DNA of 39,123 nt from Nitrospira japonica (GCA_020725385.1 DYFC01000017.1:73055-112177); one strand, 5' to 3'. Positions 17,938-25,517 are shown, counted from the stretch's first letter. The notes: a model not told the origin generated them from the letters alone. Program-made: numbers and translations.

Positions 17938-18933
17938 TTATGTAATTACTTCAGAAAGAATTCTTTTACCGGTTCTGCTTTCACAGCTAAAAACAGGTAA
18001 TCTATGATTTTTAGTACGCTTTTGGTAGTACATTAATTTATCTGCTGAGTCTAATAATTCATGAACAGAACTAACTGTATTTGCATTGTATATTGAAATA
18101 CCGGTACTTACTGAAAGATTATAAGGATGTCTTTGCAATTTATTATATTCTTCAAAATTATCATGTAATCTTTTTGTAATTGCTTCTATGGTATTATAAG
18201 TAGTATCTATTGTTAGAACAACAAATTCATCCCCTCCAATACGTGCCAGAATATCCGATTCTCTAAATGTCCTTTTAAGGATATTTGCTGTATTAATAAG
18301 TGCACTGTCACCTTCTTTATGACCGTGATTATCATTTATAAATTTAAGATTATCAACGTCCGCAAAAATAAAAAGTATTTCTTTTTTTAGTCTTTTTGCA
18401 AGTCTTAAATGTTGTTCGGCAAGATTTATAAAACCTCTTCTATTATATAAACCGGTTAATTCATCTATAAGTGAAAGCATATGTAATTGGTCCAGCATAT
18501 TTTTTTTATCAGTGATGTCTCTTGCGATCCATTGTATTGCATAAGGGAAACCTTCTTTAAAAAGAATTGAAGCCTCTGATTCAACCCATATAAATTCTCC
18601 ATTCTTTTTCTTTAGTCTTAACACAAGCGGACTCTTATTGGTGTAGTTATTATTTAAGAGATCAATAAAATTAAGAGCCGATTTTATATGTTCTTCTGAA
18701 AAGAAAGCTGTCAGATTTATTTTTTTAAATTCCTCTATTTTATATCCGAGTAGATTTAAAGTAGCATTATTTGCGTCAATAAAATTGCCTTTAAGGTCAT
18801 GTATATATATGCAATAGAATAAACTATTATAAAGAGCATTATATCTTATTTGTATTTCTTTACAATATATTACTGGTTCACTGGAGCCGGATGTCCCGCA
18901 TTTATTTTTTAAAGCACTATTTAATTTTTCCAA
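17938..18933 (-). CDS. PAS-GGDEF diguanylate cyclase
   Basis: The 331-residue cytoplasmic protein has one PAS domain (about 28-142, ending ARDITDKK) and a GGDEF domain (about 150-320). The active-site loop GGDEF is intact at 233-237, and a product-inhibition site RESD (RxxD, 224-227) lies exactly five residues before it. DELTGLYNRRGF and DVDNLKFINDNHGH are present. It should therefore make c-di-GMP with feedback control. TTG 18933 is chosen because AAGGAGG lies 5 bases upstream and no ATG is nearby. A near-perfect sigma-54 promoter (18967-18982) gives a 5' leader of about 23 bases. This places the cyclase on the same type of promoter as flagellar genes next door. Confidence 0.93.
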   Translation of the reverse strand: MEKLNSALKNKCGTSGSSEPVIYCKEIQIRYNALYNSLFYCIYIHDLKGNFIDANNATLNLLGYKIEEFKKINLTAFFSEEHIKSALNFIDLLNNNYTNKSPLVLRLKKKNGEFIWVESEASILFKEGFPYAIQWIARDITDKKNMLDQLHMLSLIDELTGLYNRRGFINLAEQHLRLAKRLKKEILFIFADVDNLKFINDNHGHKEGDSALINTANILKRTFRESDILARIGGDEFVVLTIDTTYNTIEAITKRLHDNFEEYNKLQRHPYNLSVSTGISIYNANTVSSVHELLDSADKLMYYQKRTKNHRLPVFSCESRTGKRILSEVIT

Positions 18934-18966
18934 TGAGCCCTCCTTTTAAAAATTTAATAAATTTTT

Positions 18967-18982
18967 AGCAAATAAAATGCCA
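18967..18982 (-). promoter_or_regulatory. sigma-54 promoter of the PAS-GGDEF gene
   Basis: Read on the minus strand, TGGCATTTTATTTGCT matches TGGCAyrnnnnTTGCW with GG and GC at the required spacing; only the weakly conserved r position is off. Predicted initiation is near 18956, 23 bases before the TTG start. Confidence 0.8.
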
Positions 18983-19062
18983 ATTTGTTAGTAAAGAGCA
19001 AAGAACGAATAGCGAAGAGAAAAATATTAATTGATTAATTTTTTTCCAGAACAATTGTTTTT

Positions 19063-19078
19063 AGGCATAAACTTTGCT
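19063..19078 (+). promoter_or_regulatory. sigma-54 promoter of the small ORF/DUF2802-like operon
   Basis: AGGCATAAACTTTGCT matches the sigma-54 consensus except for the first base. Initiation would be near 19089, leaving a leader of about 95 bases before the small ORF. It is divergent from the cyclase promoter about 80 bases away. Confidence 0.7.
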
Positions 19079-19183
19079 CCTATGTATTGTAATAAGTTTG
19101 AAATTGTCAGAATATTGACGACGTTTGGGTAATATAAATTACTTAGTAAGTATAAGATGTCAAAAAATTAACCCGGTAATAAA

Positions 19184-19327
19184 ATGGATATTAATCCGGC
19201 AAATAAAATTTATGAAACTCCTGTAATAAAAAGGGAAGAGAATACAGGTCTTCCTGATAAAAGAAAACAAAAAAGAGAAAAGAAGGAACAGGACAAAGGA
19301 GTAAGGAAAGTTGACATCAAGGTATAA
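19184..19327 (+). CDS. small basic 47-residue protein of the flagellar region
   Basis: This ORF encodes a highly charged peptide that begins MDINPANKIYETPVIKREE and ends in a Lys/Arg/Glu-rich stretch and VDIKV. It is downstream of a sigma-54 promoter, and its stop is one base before the ATG of the DUF2802-like gene, so the two look co-translated. Small charged ORFs occur in flagellar operons of several lineages, but I do not recognise a named family. The ribosome-binding site is weak, which lowers confidence that it is translated efficiently. Confidence 0.55.
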   Translation: MDINPANKIYETPVIKREENTGLPDKRKQKREKKEQDKGVRKVDIKV

Positions 19328-19328
19328 G

Positions 19329-19724
19329 ATGCTTAGAAATACAAAAACAAAAGAGAAAGAACTTTTATCACTTGAACTCTCTGAAGTTAAGGACATCGCT
19401 GACATTATTTTTAAGAGATTAAACAGGAAGATAGAAGTTCTTGAGGCTATTGAAAATTCAGTAGATGAAAAAATAAAAGTTCTTGAGAAACTGATACAGA
19501 AAGCTGAAGCAGCACAATCATCTTTATCCAAACTTGACCGTCATGGAGAAATAGCTTTAATGGGAAGAAGAGGTATGAGCAGCCGTGAAATAGCTGAAGC
19601 ACTTGATGTGCCTGTTGGAGAAGTTGATTTAATCCTTAATCTGAAAGGCATTAGGACAGGTGCAAATACCTCTTCTGAAAAAGTTAAACAGGAAAAAATT
19701 TCCAATCAGGTAATATTTACCTGA
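19329..19724 (+). CDS. DUF2802-like coiled-coil/helix-turn-helix protein
   Basis: The protein is 131 residues from ATG 19329. An N-terminal coiled coil (about 15-80) is followed by a short helix-turn-helix-like segment, ALMGRRGMSSREIAEALDVP then VGEVDLILNLKG. This layout matches DUF2802-type proteins found beside flagellar and chemotaxis genes; the function is unknown. I prefer ATG 19329 to an in-frame TTG at 19311 because AAGG (19319-19322) is 6 bases upstream and this start abuts the small ORF. A strong terminator follows. The coiled coil suggests oligomerisation, and the HTH-like motif may be for protein rather than DNA contacts. Confidence 0.65.
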   Translation: MLRNTKTKEKELLSLELSEVKDIADIIFKRLNRKIEVLEAIENSVDEKIKVLEKLIQKAEAAQSSLSKLDRHGEIALMGRRGMSSREIAEALDVPVGEVDLILNLKGIRTGANTSSEKVKQEKISNQVIFT

Positions 19725-19766
19725 GATTTAAATTGAAAAATTCCCTCCTATTACCCCTCTTTCATC

Positions 19767-19800
19767 AGGGTTCGGGAAAATACCCGAACCCTTTTTATTT
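19767..19800 (+). terminator. intrinsic terminator after the DUF2802-like gene
   Basis: AGGGTTCGGG (19767-19776) pairs perfectly with CCCGAACCCT (19783-19792), with a 6-base loop, followed by a T-rich tail. It separates this operon from flgF. Confidence 0.9.
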
Positions 19801-19868
19801 TATTTGTCTAAATAATAAAGATGTTACACGATAAACTATATCTAAGTATGTATTCAAGAAGTATAATC

Positions 19869-19902
19869 AAAAGATTCCTCACATTCGTTCGGAATGACAA
19901 GG
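19869..19902. repeat. dispersed-repeat-like motif in the spacer upstream of flgF
   Basis: The stretch containing AAGATTCCTCACATTCGTTC and GGAATGACAA has an ATTCC/GGAAT hairpin and resembles a short interspersed motif of the form gattc...gaatgaca that I associate with many bacterial genomes. The rest of 19801-20039 shows no ORF or other signal. A genome-wide copy count would settle it. Confidence 0.4.
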
Positions 19903-20039
19903 TAGAGAGGTTTAAAATTACAGAAAAAGAATTTGTAATGATTGATAAAGGTTTAAAATAACAAAAAACCAACTATAAAAAAACAAAAAGTCGTGAAATA
20001 AAAGTATTAACTGAGTAGAATTTTATTTAAAAAACAAAC

Positions 20040-20055
20040 TGGCATTATGTTTGCT
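20040..20055 (+). promoter_or_regulatory. sigma-54 promoter of the flgF operon
   Basis: TGGCATTATGTTTGCT matches the sigma-54 consensus with correct spacing. The expected start, 12 bases after the GC element, is about 20066, one base before the flgF ATG. Confidence 0.85.
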
Positions 20056-20066
20056 TAAAAAAAGGC

Positions 20067-20768
20067 ATGAATAAAGGAATTTATATAGCACTTTCAGGAG
20101 CAGTTTTAAAAAATACACAGGTGGAGATTATTTCGCAAAATCTTGCAAATGCAGCATCTACCGGTTACAAAAAAAACAAAGTGTCATTCAAAGATTATAT
20201 GTTGCCAGTAACACAGGAATCTGCTGACGGAAGAGCAATGAGTGAACTCTCTGCAATAAAAACTGATTTTTCAGAAGGAACGATGATAAAAACAGGAAAT
20301 ACACTTGATATAGCTATTGATGGTAAGGGATTTATTAGTCTTGAGGACGGATTTTATACACGTAGAGGTGATCTTAAGATATCTTCTGACGGATATCTTA
20401 GAGCCTTTAATGGATTTAAAGTGCTTGGTAACGCAGGTCCTATTCGTTTGCAAGGAGGCATAATTCAAATTGATAACAACGGTGATGTTTTTGTAAATGG
20501 TCTGTTAACTGACACGATTAAACTTACTGATTTTGAATCAACTGATAATCTCGTAAGAGCAGGTAATAGCCTTTTTAAGACCGCTGAGAAAGGTTTTAAG
20601 GCAAGTACTTTTGTAAGACAAGCACATCTTGAAGCATCCAATGTAGATGTATTCAGAGAAATGGTTTCAATGATAGAGACAATGAGAGAATATGAGACAT
20701 TTCAAAAAGCTATAAGAGCTTTTGATGAAGCCTCAGAAAAGATAAACAATGAGTTAGGGAGGTTTTAA
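20067..20768 (+). CDS. flgF: flagellar proximal-rod protein FlgF
   Basis: The 233-residue protein is of normal length for FlgF. It shows the rod/hook N-terminal motif ISQNLANAASTGYKK (about 27-41), the central GFISLEDGFYTRRGDL segment and the C-terminal VDVFREMVSMIETMREYETF helix shared by axial proteins. It is exported by the flagellar type III apparatus and forms part of the rod. MNKGIYIA is the usual family start, so ATG 20067 is secure. It has no Shine-Dalgarno and, if the sigma-54 promoter is right, almost no leader. It is the first gene of a tight operon; flgG follows 3 bases later. Confidence 0.93.
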   Translation: MNKGIYIALSGAVLKNTQVEIISQNLANAASTGYKKNKVSFKDYMLPVTQESADGRAMSELSAIKTDFSEGTMIKTGNTLDIAIDGKGFISLEDGFYTRRGDLKISSDGYLRAFNGFKVLGNAGPIRLQGGIIQIDNNGDVFVNGLLTDTIKLTDFESTDNLVRAGNSLFKTAEKGFKASTFVRQAHLEASNVDVFREMVSMIETMREYETFQKAIRAFDEASEKINNELGRF

Positions 20769-20771
20769 AAA

Positions 20772-21560
20772 ATGCTAAGATCATTATTTATTGCTGCAAC
20801 AGGTATGGAAGCTCAAAAACTGAATATAGATGTAATAGCAAATAATCTAGCGAATGTTAATACAGTTGGCTTTAAGAAAAGTAGAGCGGATTTTCAAGAA
20901 TTAATATATCAGGATTTAAGAACACCCGGGGCTATTTCTGCTGAAGGTTCTCAAATACCATCCGGTATCCAAGTCGGGCTTGGTGTTAAACCTGTTGCAG
21001 TTCAAAAATTATTTCTTCAGGGAGATTTTGTTCATACAGGTAATCCACTTGATCTTGTAATAGAAGGAGATGGTTTTTTTCAGATAACAATGCCTGACGG
21101 AACGATAGCTTACACGCGTGCTGGAACATTTAAACTTGACAGCGAAGGTAGAATAGTTAATTCAGATGGTTATCCGCTTGAACCTGCTATAACTGTACCT
21201 GCAAATACTATCAGCATAACAGTTGGTTCTGACGGTAAGATTCAAGCATTACAATCCGGAAGTACTACTCCTACAGAAATAGGGCAGATTGAACTCGCAA
21301 GATTTATAAATCCGGGTGGACTTAAGGCAATGGGTAAAAATTTATTTACAACATCAGGCTCTTCAGGTGAGGCAACAACAGGAAATCCTTCAACAGAAGG
21401 CCTCGGTACCATAGCTCAGGGATTTATTGAAATGAGTAATGTAAATATTGTTGAAGAAATGGTAAATATGATTGTTAGTCAAAGAGCTTATGAAATAAAT
21501 TCAAAAGCTGTTCAGGCTTCGGATGAAATGCTTCAAACTGCAAATAACATCAAGAGATAA
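20772..21560 (+). CDS. flgG: flagellar distal-rod protein FlgG
   Basis: The 262-residue protein matches the conserved length of FlgG. Characteristic segments include [20 protein letters not shown] at the start, [20 protein letters not shown] (about 21-40), [26 protein letters not shown] and the C-terminal [20 protein letters not shown]. FlgG forms the distal rod crossing the periplasm. GGGAGG within the end of flgF provides the ribosome-binding site. Placement between flgF and flgA is common. Confidence 0.97.
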   Translation: MLRSLFIAATGMEAQKLNIDVIANNLANVNTVGFKKSRADFQELIYQDLRTPGAISAEGSQIPSGIQVGLGVKPVAVQKLFLQGDFVHTGNPLDLVIEGDGFFQITMPDGTIAYTRAGTFKLDSEGRIVNSDGYPLEPAITVPANTISITVGSDGKIQALQSGSTTPTEIGQIELARFINPGGLKAMGKNLFTTSGSSGEATTGNPSTEGLGTIAQGFIEMSNVNIVEEMVNMIVSQRAYEINSKAVQASDEMLQTANNIKR

Positions 21561-21573
21561 AAGGTTGTAGAAA

Positions 21574-22302
21574 ATGAAATTTAGTAATCGTAAAATATCA
21601 TCTAAAAAAATAGATAAACCATTATTATCAGGCAGGCAATCTTTGACACCTTTATTGTTACTTTTACTTTCATGTATTAATCTTCTTCCTTCTGTTTCAA
21701 TGGCAGGGCCATGGAATTTAGAAGATACTCTTAAAGAATACGTTAAAAATGTATATCCATGGCCTGAAATTATGATCAGTGATATTGTGGTAAAAGGTGA
21801 TATGCCTGATATTAAGCCATCAAAAATAATGGTTCAAAAAGGATTACCCGGAAAAACTGTTTTTTTACTTGAATTTGATTCTTCGGAAACATTATCTGTT
21901 ATTGCAAATGTGAAAGCATTTGATAATGTGATTTCAGTCAAAAGAGCTTTCAAGAAAGGTTATATTCTTCAAAAAGAGGATTTATATACTTTACTTATGG
22001 ATGTTCAGCGCATACCCGCTGGATCTTTAAAAGACATAAAAAGTGTAGTAGGCAAATCACTAAATCGTTCAGTTCTTGCAAATACTCCAATTACTGCAGG
22101 AATGGTGATAGATTCCTATACTGTTAAAAAAGGGAAGAAAGTTCTTCTTCTGGTTGAAGGTGAAAATTACAGAATCTCAACTACAGGTGAAATTAAAGAA
22201 AGTGGTTCTGTTGGGGATTATGTCAAAGCTTTAAATATTGCTTCTAAAAAAGTTATTTCAGGATTGCTTATCGATGAAAACACATTAAAGGTGGAACTAT
22301 AA
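21574..22302 (+). CDS. flgA: P-ring assembly chaperone FlgA
   Basis: The 242-residue protein has a basic N-terminal region and a hydrophobic export signal at about 24-42 (LTPLLLLLLSCINLLP), probably cleaved after the SMA motif. A SAF-type domain follows, with VKRAFKKGYILQKEDLYTL and RSVLANTPITAGMVID. The C-terminal VKKGKKVLLLVEGENYRIST and SVGDYVKALNIASKKVISGL are typical of FlgA. It acts in the periplasm to promote polymerisation of FlgI. The N-terminus is longer than average, and a start nearer the signal is possible, but I see no better start codon. Its stop is immediately followed by the flgH start. Confidence 0.88.
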   Translation: MKFSNRKISSKKIDKPLLSGRQSLTPLLLLLLSCINLLPSVSMAGPWNLEDTLKEYVKNVYPWPEIMISDIVVKGDMPDIKPSKIMVQKGLPGKTVFLLEFDSSETLSVIANVKAFDNVISVKRAFKKGYILQKEDLYTLLMDVQRIPAGSLKDIKSVVGKSLNRSVLANTPITAGMVIDSYTVKKGKKVLLLVEGENYRISTTGEIKESGSVGDYVKALNIASKKVISGLLIDENTLKVEL

Positions 22303-22989
22303 ATGCGGAGTATAAACTATTTGATTGCTTTTATATTTTTATTTTCTGCCTGTGCTACAACAAAAGTTGAACTTCCACCCGAGCCACCAAAATACGTCTA
22401 TGAAAATAGAGTAGCAGAACACCCAGCTTTAAATTCTTTGTGGAGGGACTCTGCAAGCCTTTATGAAGACCCAAAAGCGAGGAGGCTGAATGACCTTGTT
22501 ACAATCAGGGTTGTAGAAAATATCACCGGTTCTGGCAAAGCTGATACAAATACTAACAAAAAATCATCACTTGATGTGAGTGTAGAAAAGTTTTTTGGAG
22601 TGCCTACAAATCTTGGTTTAAATAATCTTTATGGAAAAGGAAATACTTTTTCCCCTTCGGTGAAAGGTTCTGCTGAAAATGATTTTCAGGGAAGTGGAGA
22701 AACAACAAGAGAAGGAAGACTTGTTGGAACAATAACTGCAAAAGTTGTTGAAGTAATGCCTAATAATAATCTTGTGCTTGAAGCAAGAAAAGAAATAACA
22801 ATAAACAATGAAAAACAAATACTTATTCTCACAGGTGTAATAAGACCCGATGATATTCTTGTTGACAATTCTGTTGTTAGTAGCAGAGTTGCAGATGCAA
22901 AGGTTTATTTTGTTGGTGATGGTGTTGTTCAGGAAAAACAAAAGCCGGGTTGGCTTGTAAGAATACTGGATGATGTATGGCCATTTTAA
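22303..22989 (+). CDS. flgH: flagellar L-ring lipoprotein FlgH
   Basis: The 228-residue protein has a lipoprotein signal with the acceptor Cys17 in LFSAC. After a proline-rich spacer comes the FlgH body: SLWRDSASLYEDPKARRLND, LVTIRVVENITGSGKADT, LVGTITAKVVEVMPNNNLVL, then GVIRPDDI and SRVADAKVYFVGDGVV. It forms the outer-membrane bushing of the basal body, so the host has an outer membrane. It starts directly after the flgA stop, with GGTGG as ribosome-binding site, and its last 13 bases overlap flgI. Confidence 0.95.
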   Translation: MRSINYLIAFIFLFSACATTKVELPPEPPKYVYENRVAEHPALNSLWRDSASLYEDPKARRLNDLVTIRVVENITGSGKADTNTNKKSSLDVSVEKFFGVPTNLGLNNLYGKGNTFSPSVKGSAENDFQGSGETTREGRLVGTITAKVVEVMPNNNLVLEARKEITINNEKQILILTGVIRPDDILVDNSVVSSRVADAKVYFVGDGVVQEKQKPGWLVRILDDVWPF

Positions 22990-24116
22990 GAATTCAAAAC
23001 TCAAAACTCAAAATTCAAAATTCAAGAATAATAAAATTTTTTTTAATATTTTTCTTTATATTATCTTCGACTTTAACAGTAAATGCTGAACGAATTAAGG
23101 ATATAGCTGATTTTGAAGGTGTAAGAGAAAATCAATTGATAGGTTACGGGCTTGTCGTTGGTCTCGATGGTTCAGGTGATAAAGGAAATGCAACAATGCA
23201 GGGAATAGCAAATATGTTACAGAAGATGGGATTAAATGTTAATCCTAACGATATAAAGGCAAAAAATACTGCTTCTGTCATGGTTACAGCAAATCTTCCA
23301 CCTTTTCCAAAAGCTGGCACAAAGGTAGATGCATTGGTCTCAACAATTGGTGATGCAAAAAGTCTTCAAGGCGGCACCCTCCTCCTTACCCCGCTAAAGG
23401 GACCCGATGGTAAGATTTATGCTCTTGCACAGGGTCCCGTATCTATCGGTGGATTTGTAGGTGGCGGTGCAGGTAATACAGTCCAGAAAAATCATCCAGC
23501 ATCAGGAAAAGTTCCTGAGGGAGTAATAATTGAAAAGGACCTCCCATTCATTCTTGGAAATGGTGGAGATTTAAGAATTTTCCTGAAAAGACCTGATTTC
23601 ACTACTGCGTCTGATATGGCGAAAGTTATAAATGAAGAATTAAAGGGTGGTTATGCTGTTACAATTGATCCAACAACAGTGAAAATTAGAATACCTGATG
23701 AGTACCTAAAAAATATTGTTGGTTTAATAACAAAAATTGAATCCTTGGATGTAAATGTTGACACACCTGCTATTGTTGTAATTAATGAAAGAACAGGAAC
23801 CGTAGTTATTGGTGAAAAGGTCAGGATTGCGCCTGTGGCAATAGCCCACGGAAATCTTACTATTGAGATAAAAACAGAGTATAAGGTTTCTCAACCATCA
23901 TCTTTTGCTCCTGAAAAAGCTGAGACAGTTGTTGTACCTAAAACAGAAGTAAGCGCGAAAGAGCAAAAGGCTTCGTTAATACAGGTATCCGGGGTAACAC
24001 TCGGTGAGATAGTAAGGGCCCTTAATGCACTGGGAGTAACACCAAGAGATATGATCTCAATACTTCAGGCTTTGAAAGCCTCAGGTGCTTTAAGAGCTGA
24101 ATTGGAGATAATTTAA
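22977..24116 (+). CDS. flgI: flagellar P-ring protein FlgI
   Basis: The protein is 379 residues. The mature region is canonical: RIKDIADFEGVRENQLIGYG and LVVGLDGSGDK near the N-terminus, KNTASVMVTANLPPFPKAGT, GAGNTVQKNHPASGKVPEG, and the end GVTPRDMISILQALKASGAL. It assembles around the rod in the periplasm. The signal peptide (hydrophobic KFFLIFFFILSSTLTVNA) is preceded by about 20 residues, RIQNSKLKIQNSRI, encoded by a heptanucleotide repeat. ATG 22977, inside the end of flgH, is the only in-frame conventional start before the signal, so the repeat is apparently translated. Family members usually start much closer to the hydrophobic core. Confidence 0.95.
   Translation: MAILRIQNSKLKIQNSRIIKFFLIFFFILSSTLTVNAERIKDIADFEGVRENQLIGYGLVVGLDGSGDKGNATMQGIANMLQKMGLNVNPNDIKAKNTASVMVTANLPPFPKAGTKVDALVSTIGDAKSLQGGTLLLTPLKGPDGKIYALAQGPVSIGGFVGGGAGNTVQKNHPASGKVPEGVIIEKDLPFILGNGGDLRIFLKRPDFTTASDMAKVINEELKGGYAVTIDPTTVKIRIPDEYLKNIVGLITKIESLDVNVDTPAIVVINERTGTVVIGEKVRIAPVAIAHGNLTIEIKTEYKVSQPSSFAPEKAETVVVPKTEVSAKEQKASLIQVSGVTLGEIVRALNALGVTPRDMISILQALKASGALRAELEII
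22993..23027 (+). repeat. five heptanucleotide tandem repeats within the flgI start region
   Basis: Units read TTCAAAA, CTCAAAA, CTCAAAA, TTCAAAA and TTCAAGA. They encode the basic segment before the FlgI signal peptide. As 7 is not a multiple of 3, gain or loss of a unit would shift the flgI frame. Confidence 0.9.
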
Positions 24117-24119
24117 GTT

Positions 24120-24614
24120 ATGGATATTATTCAGGATTTATCAAATAACTATTACAGCAATATTGAACAATTAAAAAGCAGAAATGACTCTGAAGCTATT
24201 AAGATAGTTGCAAGAGAAATGGAGGCAGTTTTTCTTCAAGAACTGATTAAAGAAATGCGCAAAACTACTGGTCAGTCTTCGGAAAACTCGTTTGGTAATG
24301 ATATGTATATGGGCATGTTTGATATGGAACTTGCAAGGGTTTTGTCAGAACACGGAACAGGACTCCAAAAAATGCTTATAGAAGGGTTGTCAAGGCTTAA
24401 AGAGAAACATGATAATAATAACTATAACAAATTGAATAATAAAGAAAAAATCATATCAGAAGATAAAGTTTATTCTAATAAAAAAGGAATATCCTCTCTC
24501 TCACCTCCTTCCCCCTTACCCCTTCAGGAGAAAGAAGAAAGTTCTTCATTAATAAGGGGTAAAGGGGAAGCTTTTTTATTGCCTGTAAAGAAAGACAGAG
24601 GTGAATTTGATTGA
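24120..24614 (+). CDS. flgJ: FlgJ-type rod-binding protein, muramidase domain absent
   Basis: The protein is 164 residues. Residues about 25-100 (VAREMEAVFLQELIKEMRKT, NDMYMGMFDMELARVLSE, GTGLQKMLIEGL) form the rod-binding/chaperone half of FlgJ. The C-terminal muramidase half of enterobacterial FlgJ is missing, as is common outside the gammaproteobacteria. The last ~60 residues are Asn/Lys/Ser/Pro-rich and unrelated to the family. They include a segment encoded by an inverted repeat (24511-24567), which looks like a repeat element absorbed into the reading frame. It is last in the flgF operon; the sigma-28 promoter of flgM follows. Confidence 0.88.
   Translation: MDIIQDLSNNYYSNIEQLKSRNDSEAIKIVAREMEAVFLQELIKEMRKTTGQSSENSFGNDMYMGMFDMELARVLSEHGTGLQKMLIEGLSRLKEKHDNNNYNKLNNKEKIISEDKVYSNKKGISSLSPPSPLPLQEKEESSSLIRGKGEAFLLPVKKDRGEFD
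24511..24567. repeat. inverted repeat inside the 3' end of flgJ
   Basis: The left arm CCCCCTTACCCCTT (24511-24524) and right arm AAGGGGTAAAGGGG (24554-24567) are complementary except for one position, with a 29-base loop. It is read through as the Pro/Leu/Ser-rich C-terminal tail of FlgJ. It may also act as a weak hairpin at the operon end. Confidence 0.65.
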
Positions 24615-24655
24615 AAATATATTTTATGGTAAAGGTATATAACCCTATATGAAAT

Positions 24656-24682
24656 TAAAGAAATATTACAGAATTCCGATAA
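24656..24682 (+). promoter_or_regulatory. sigma-28 (FliA) promoter of flgM
   Basis: TAAAGAAA (24656-24663), an 11-base spacer and TCCGATAA (24675-24682) closely match the sigma-28 consensus TAAAGTTT-N11-GCCGATAA. It lies 36 bases before flgM, whose product normally inhibits sigma-28, so autoregulation is implied. Confidence 0.85.
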
Positions 24683-24718
24683 AAAAAGAAACGTTTCTCA
24701 TTTTTAGAGGAGGGTAAG

Positions 24719-25012
24719 ATGAAAATTCAGGGTAATAAACCTGCAGAGGGGCAGGAAATAAGCATTAATGCTCAGAAAACTGGAAAAGTTGATGTAAAAG
24801 AAAAAGTTACTCAGCCTGAAAAAACAAAATCTACAAACGACAGAGTTGATATTTCAGGAAAAGGTAAAGAAATAGCGGAGTTAATGGCGCAAATAAATCA
24901 ATTGCCTGATATAAGAACAGACAAGGTAAATGCTGTTAAAAAAGCTATCGAAACCGGAAATTATAAAATCGATCCTGTGAAAATAGCACAGAAGTTTCTT
25001 GATGAAATATAA
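24719..25012 (+). CDS. flgM: anti-sigma-28 factor FlgM
   Basis: The 97-residue protein has a disordered, charged N-terminal half and a conserved C-terminal sigma-binding half: RVDISGKGKEIAELMAQINQ and VNAVKKAIETGNYKIDP, ending VKIAQKFLDEI. FlgM holds sigma-28 inactive until it is exported through the completed hook. GAGGAGGG is placed well before ATG 24719. The gene is preceded by its own sigma-28 promoter and leads flgN, flgK and flgL. Confidence 0.95.
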   Translation: MKIQGNKPAEGQEISINAQKTGKVDVKEKVTQPEKTKSTNDRVDISGKGKEIAELMAQINQLPDIRTDKVNAVKKAIETGNYKIDPVKIAQKFLDEI

Positions 25013-25061
25013 AATTGAATCAAGAAATTTTTTGCTTTAATGAGGAATATATTAGATAGAA

Positions 25062-25517
25062 ATGACTACACTCGAACGTATTAAAAGCGTAATTATAGAA
25101 CAAATAAGCGGTTATAGGGCTTTACTCGAGTTATTACAAAAGGAAAGATTATATCTTTTGAATTTTGATGCTCAGGGGGTTGAATCTGTATCAAAAGAAA
25201 AAGATGTTGCAATAATACGTTTGAGACTCATAGAAGAAGAAAGAATACGTTTAATAAATAAATATTTATCTGAAAACAATCTAAGATGTGAATTCACGTT
25301 ACAGAAACTAATAGAGTTAACAGGTGATAATAACCTGAATATATTAAGAATGCAATTAATCTCACTTATGCAAAGCATCGAAGAATTGAATTCTTTTAAT
25401 ATGATTCTCATAGGCCGCTCACTAAATTTTGTTAAACATTCAATGGCTTTTCTTGAATCTGTTGGAATAGATGTAGATCAACTTTATAAGGGAGCAATAT
25501 TTTCAAAGGAGATTTAA
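25062..25517 (+). CDS. flgN: FlgN-type export chaperone
   Basis: The 151-residue all-helical protein lies directly upstream of flgK and its stop abuts the flgK GTG. Its pattern of long amphipathic helices (LLELLQKERLYLLNFDAQGV, then EKDVAIIRLRLIEEERI) is that of FlgN, the cytoplasmic chaperone for the hook-filament junction proteins FlgK and FlgL. Sequence conservation in this family is low, so assignment depends partly on position between flgM and flgK, which is standard. Confidence 0.85.
   Translation: MTTLERIKSVIIEQISGYRALLELLQKERLYLLNFDAQGVESVSKEKDVAIIRLRLIEEERIRLINKYLSENNLRCEFTLQKLIELTGDNNLNILRMQLISLMQSIEELNSFNMILIGRSLNFVKHSMAFLESVGIDVDQLYKGAIFSKEI

Noticed and set aside
22618-23004. 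Minus-strand open frame opposite flgH
   Set aside because: It lies entirely antisense to a secure flgH, has no ribosome-binding site and encodes an unlikely Ser/Tyr/Cys/Phe-rich product.
22993-23027. CRISPR-like short repeats at the flgH-flgI junction
   Set aside because: Units are seven bases, contiguous and without spacers; they are a simple tandem repeat.
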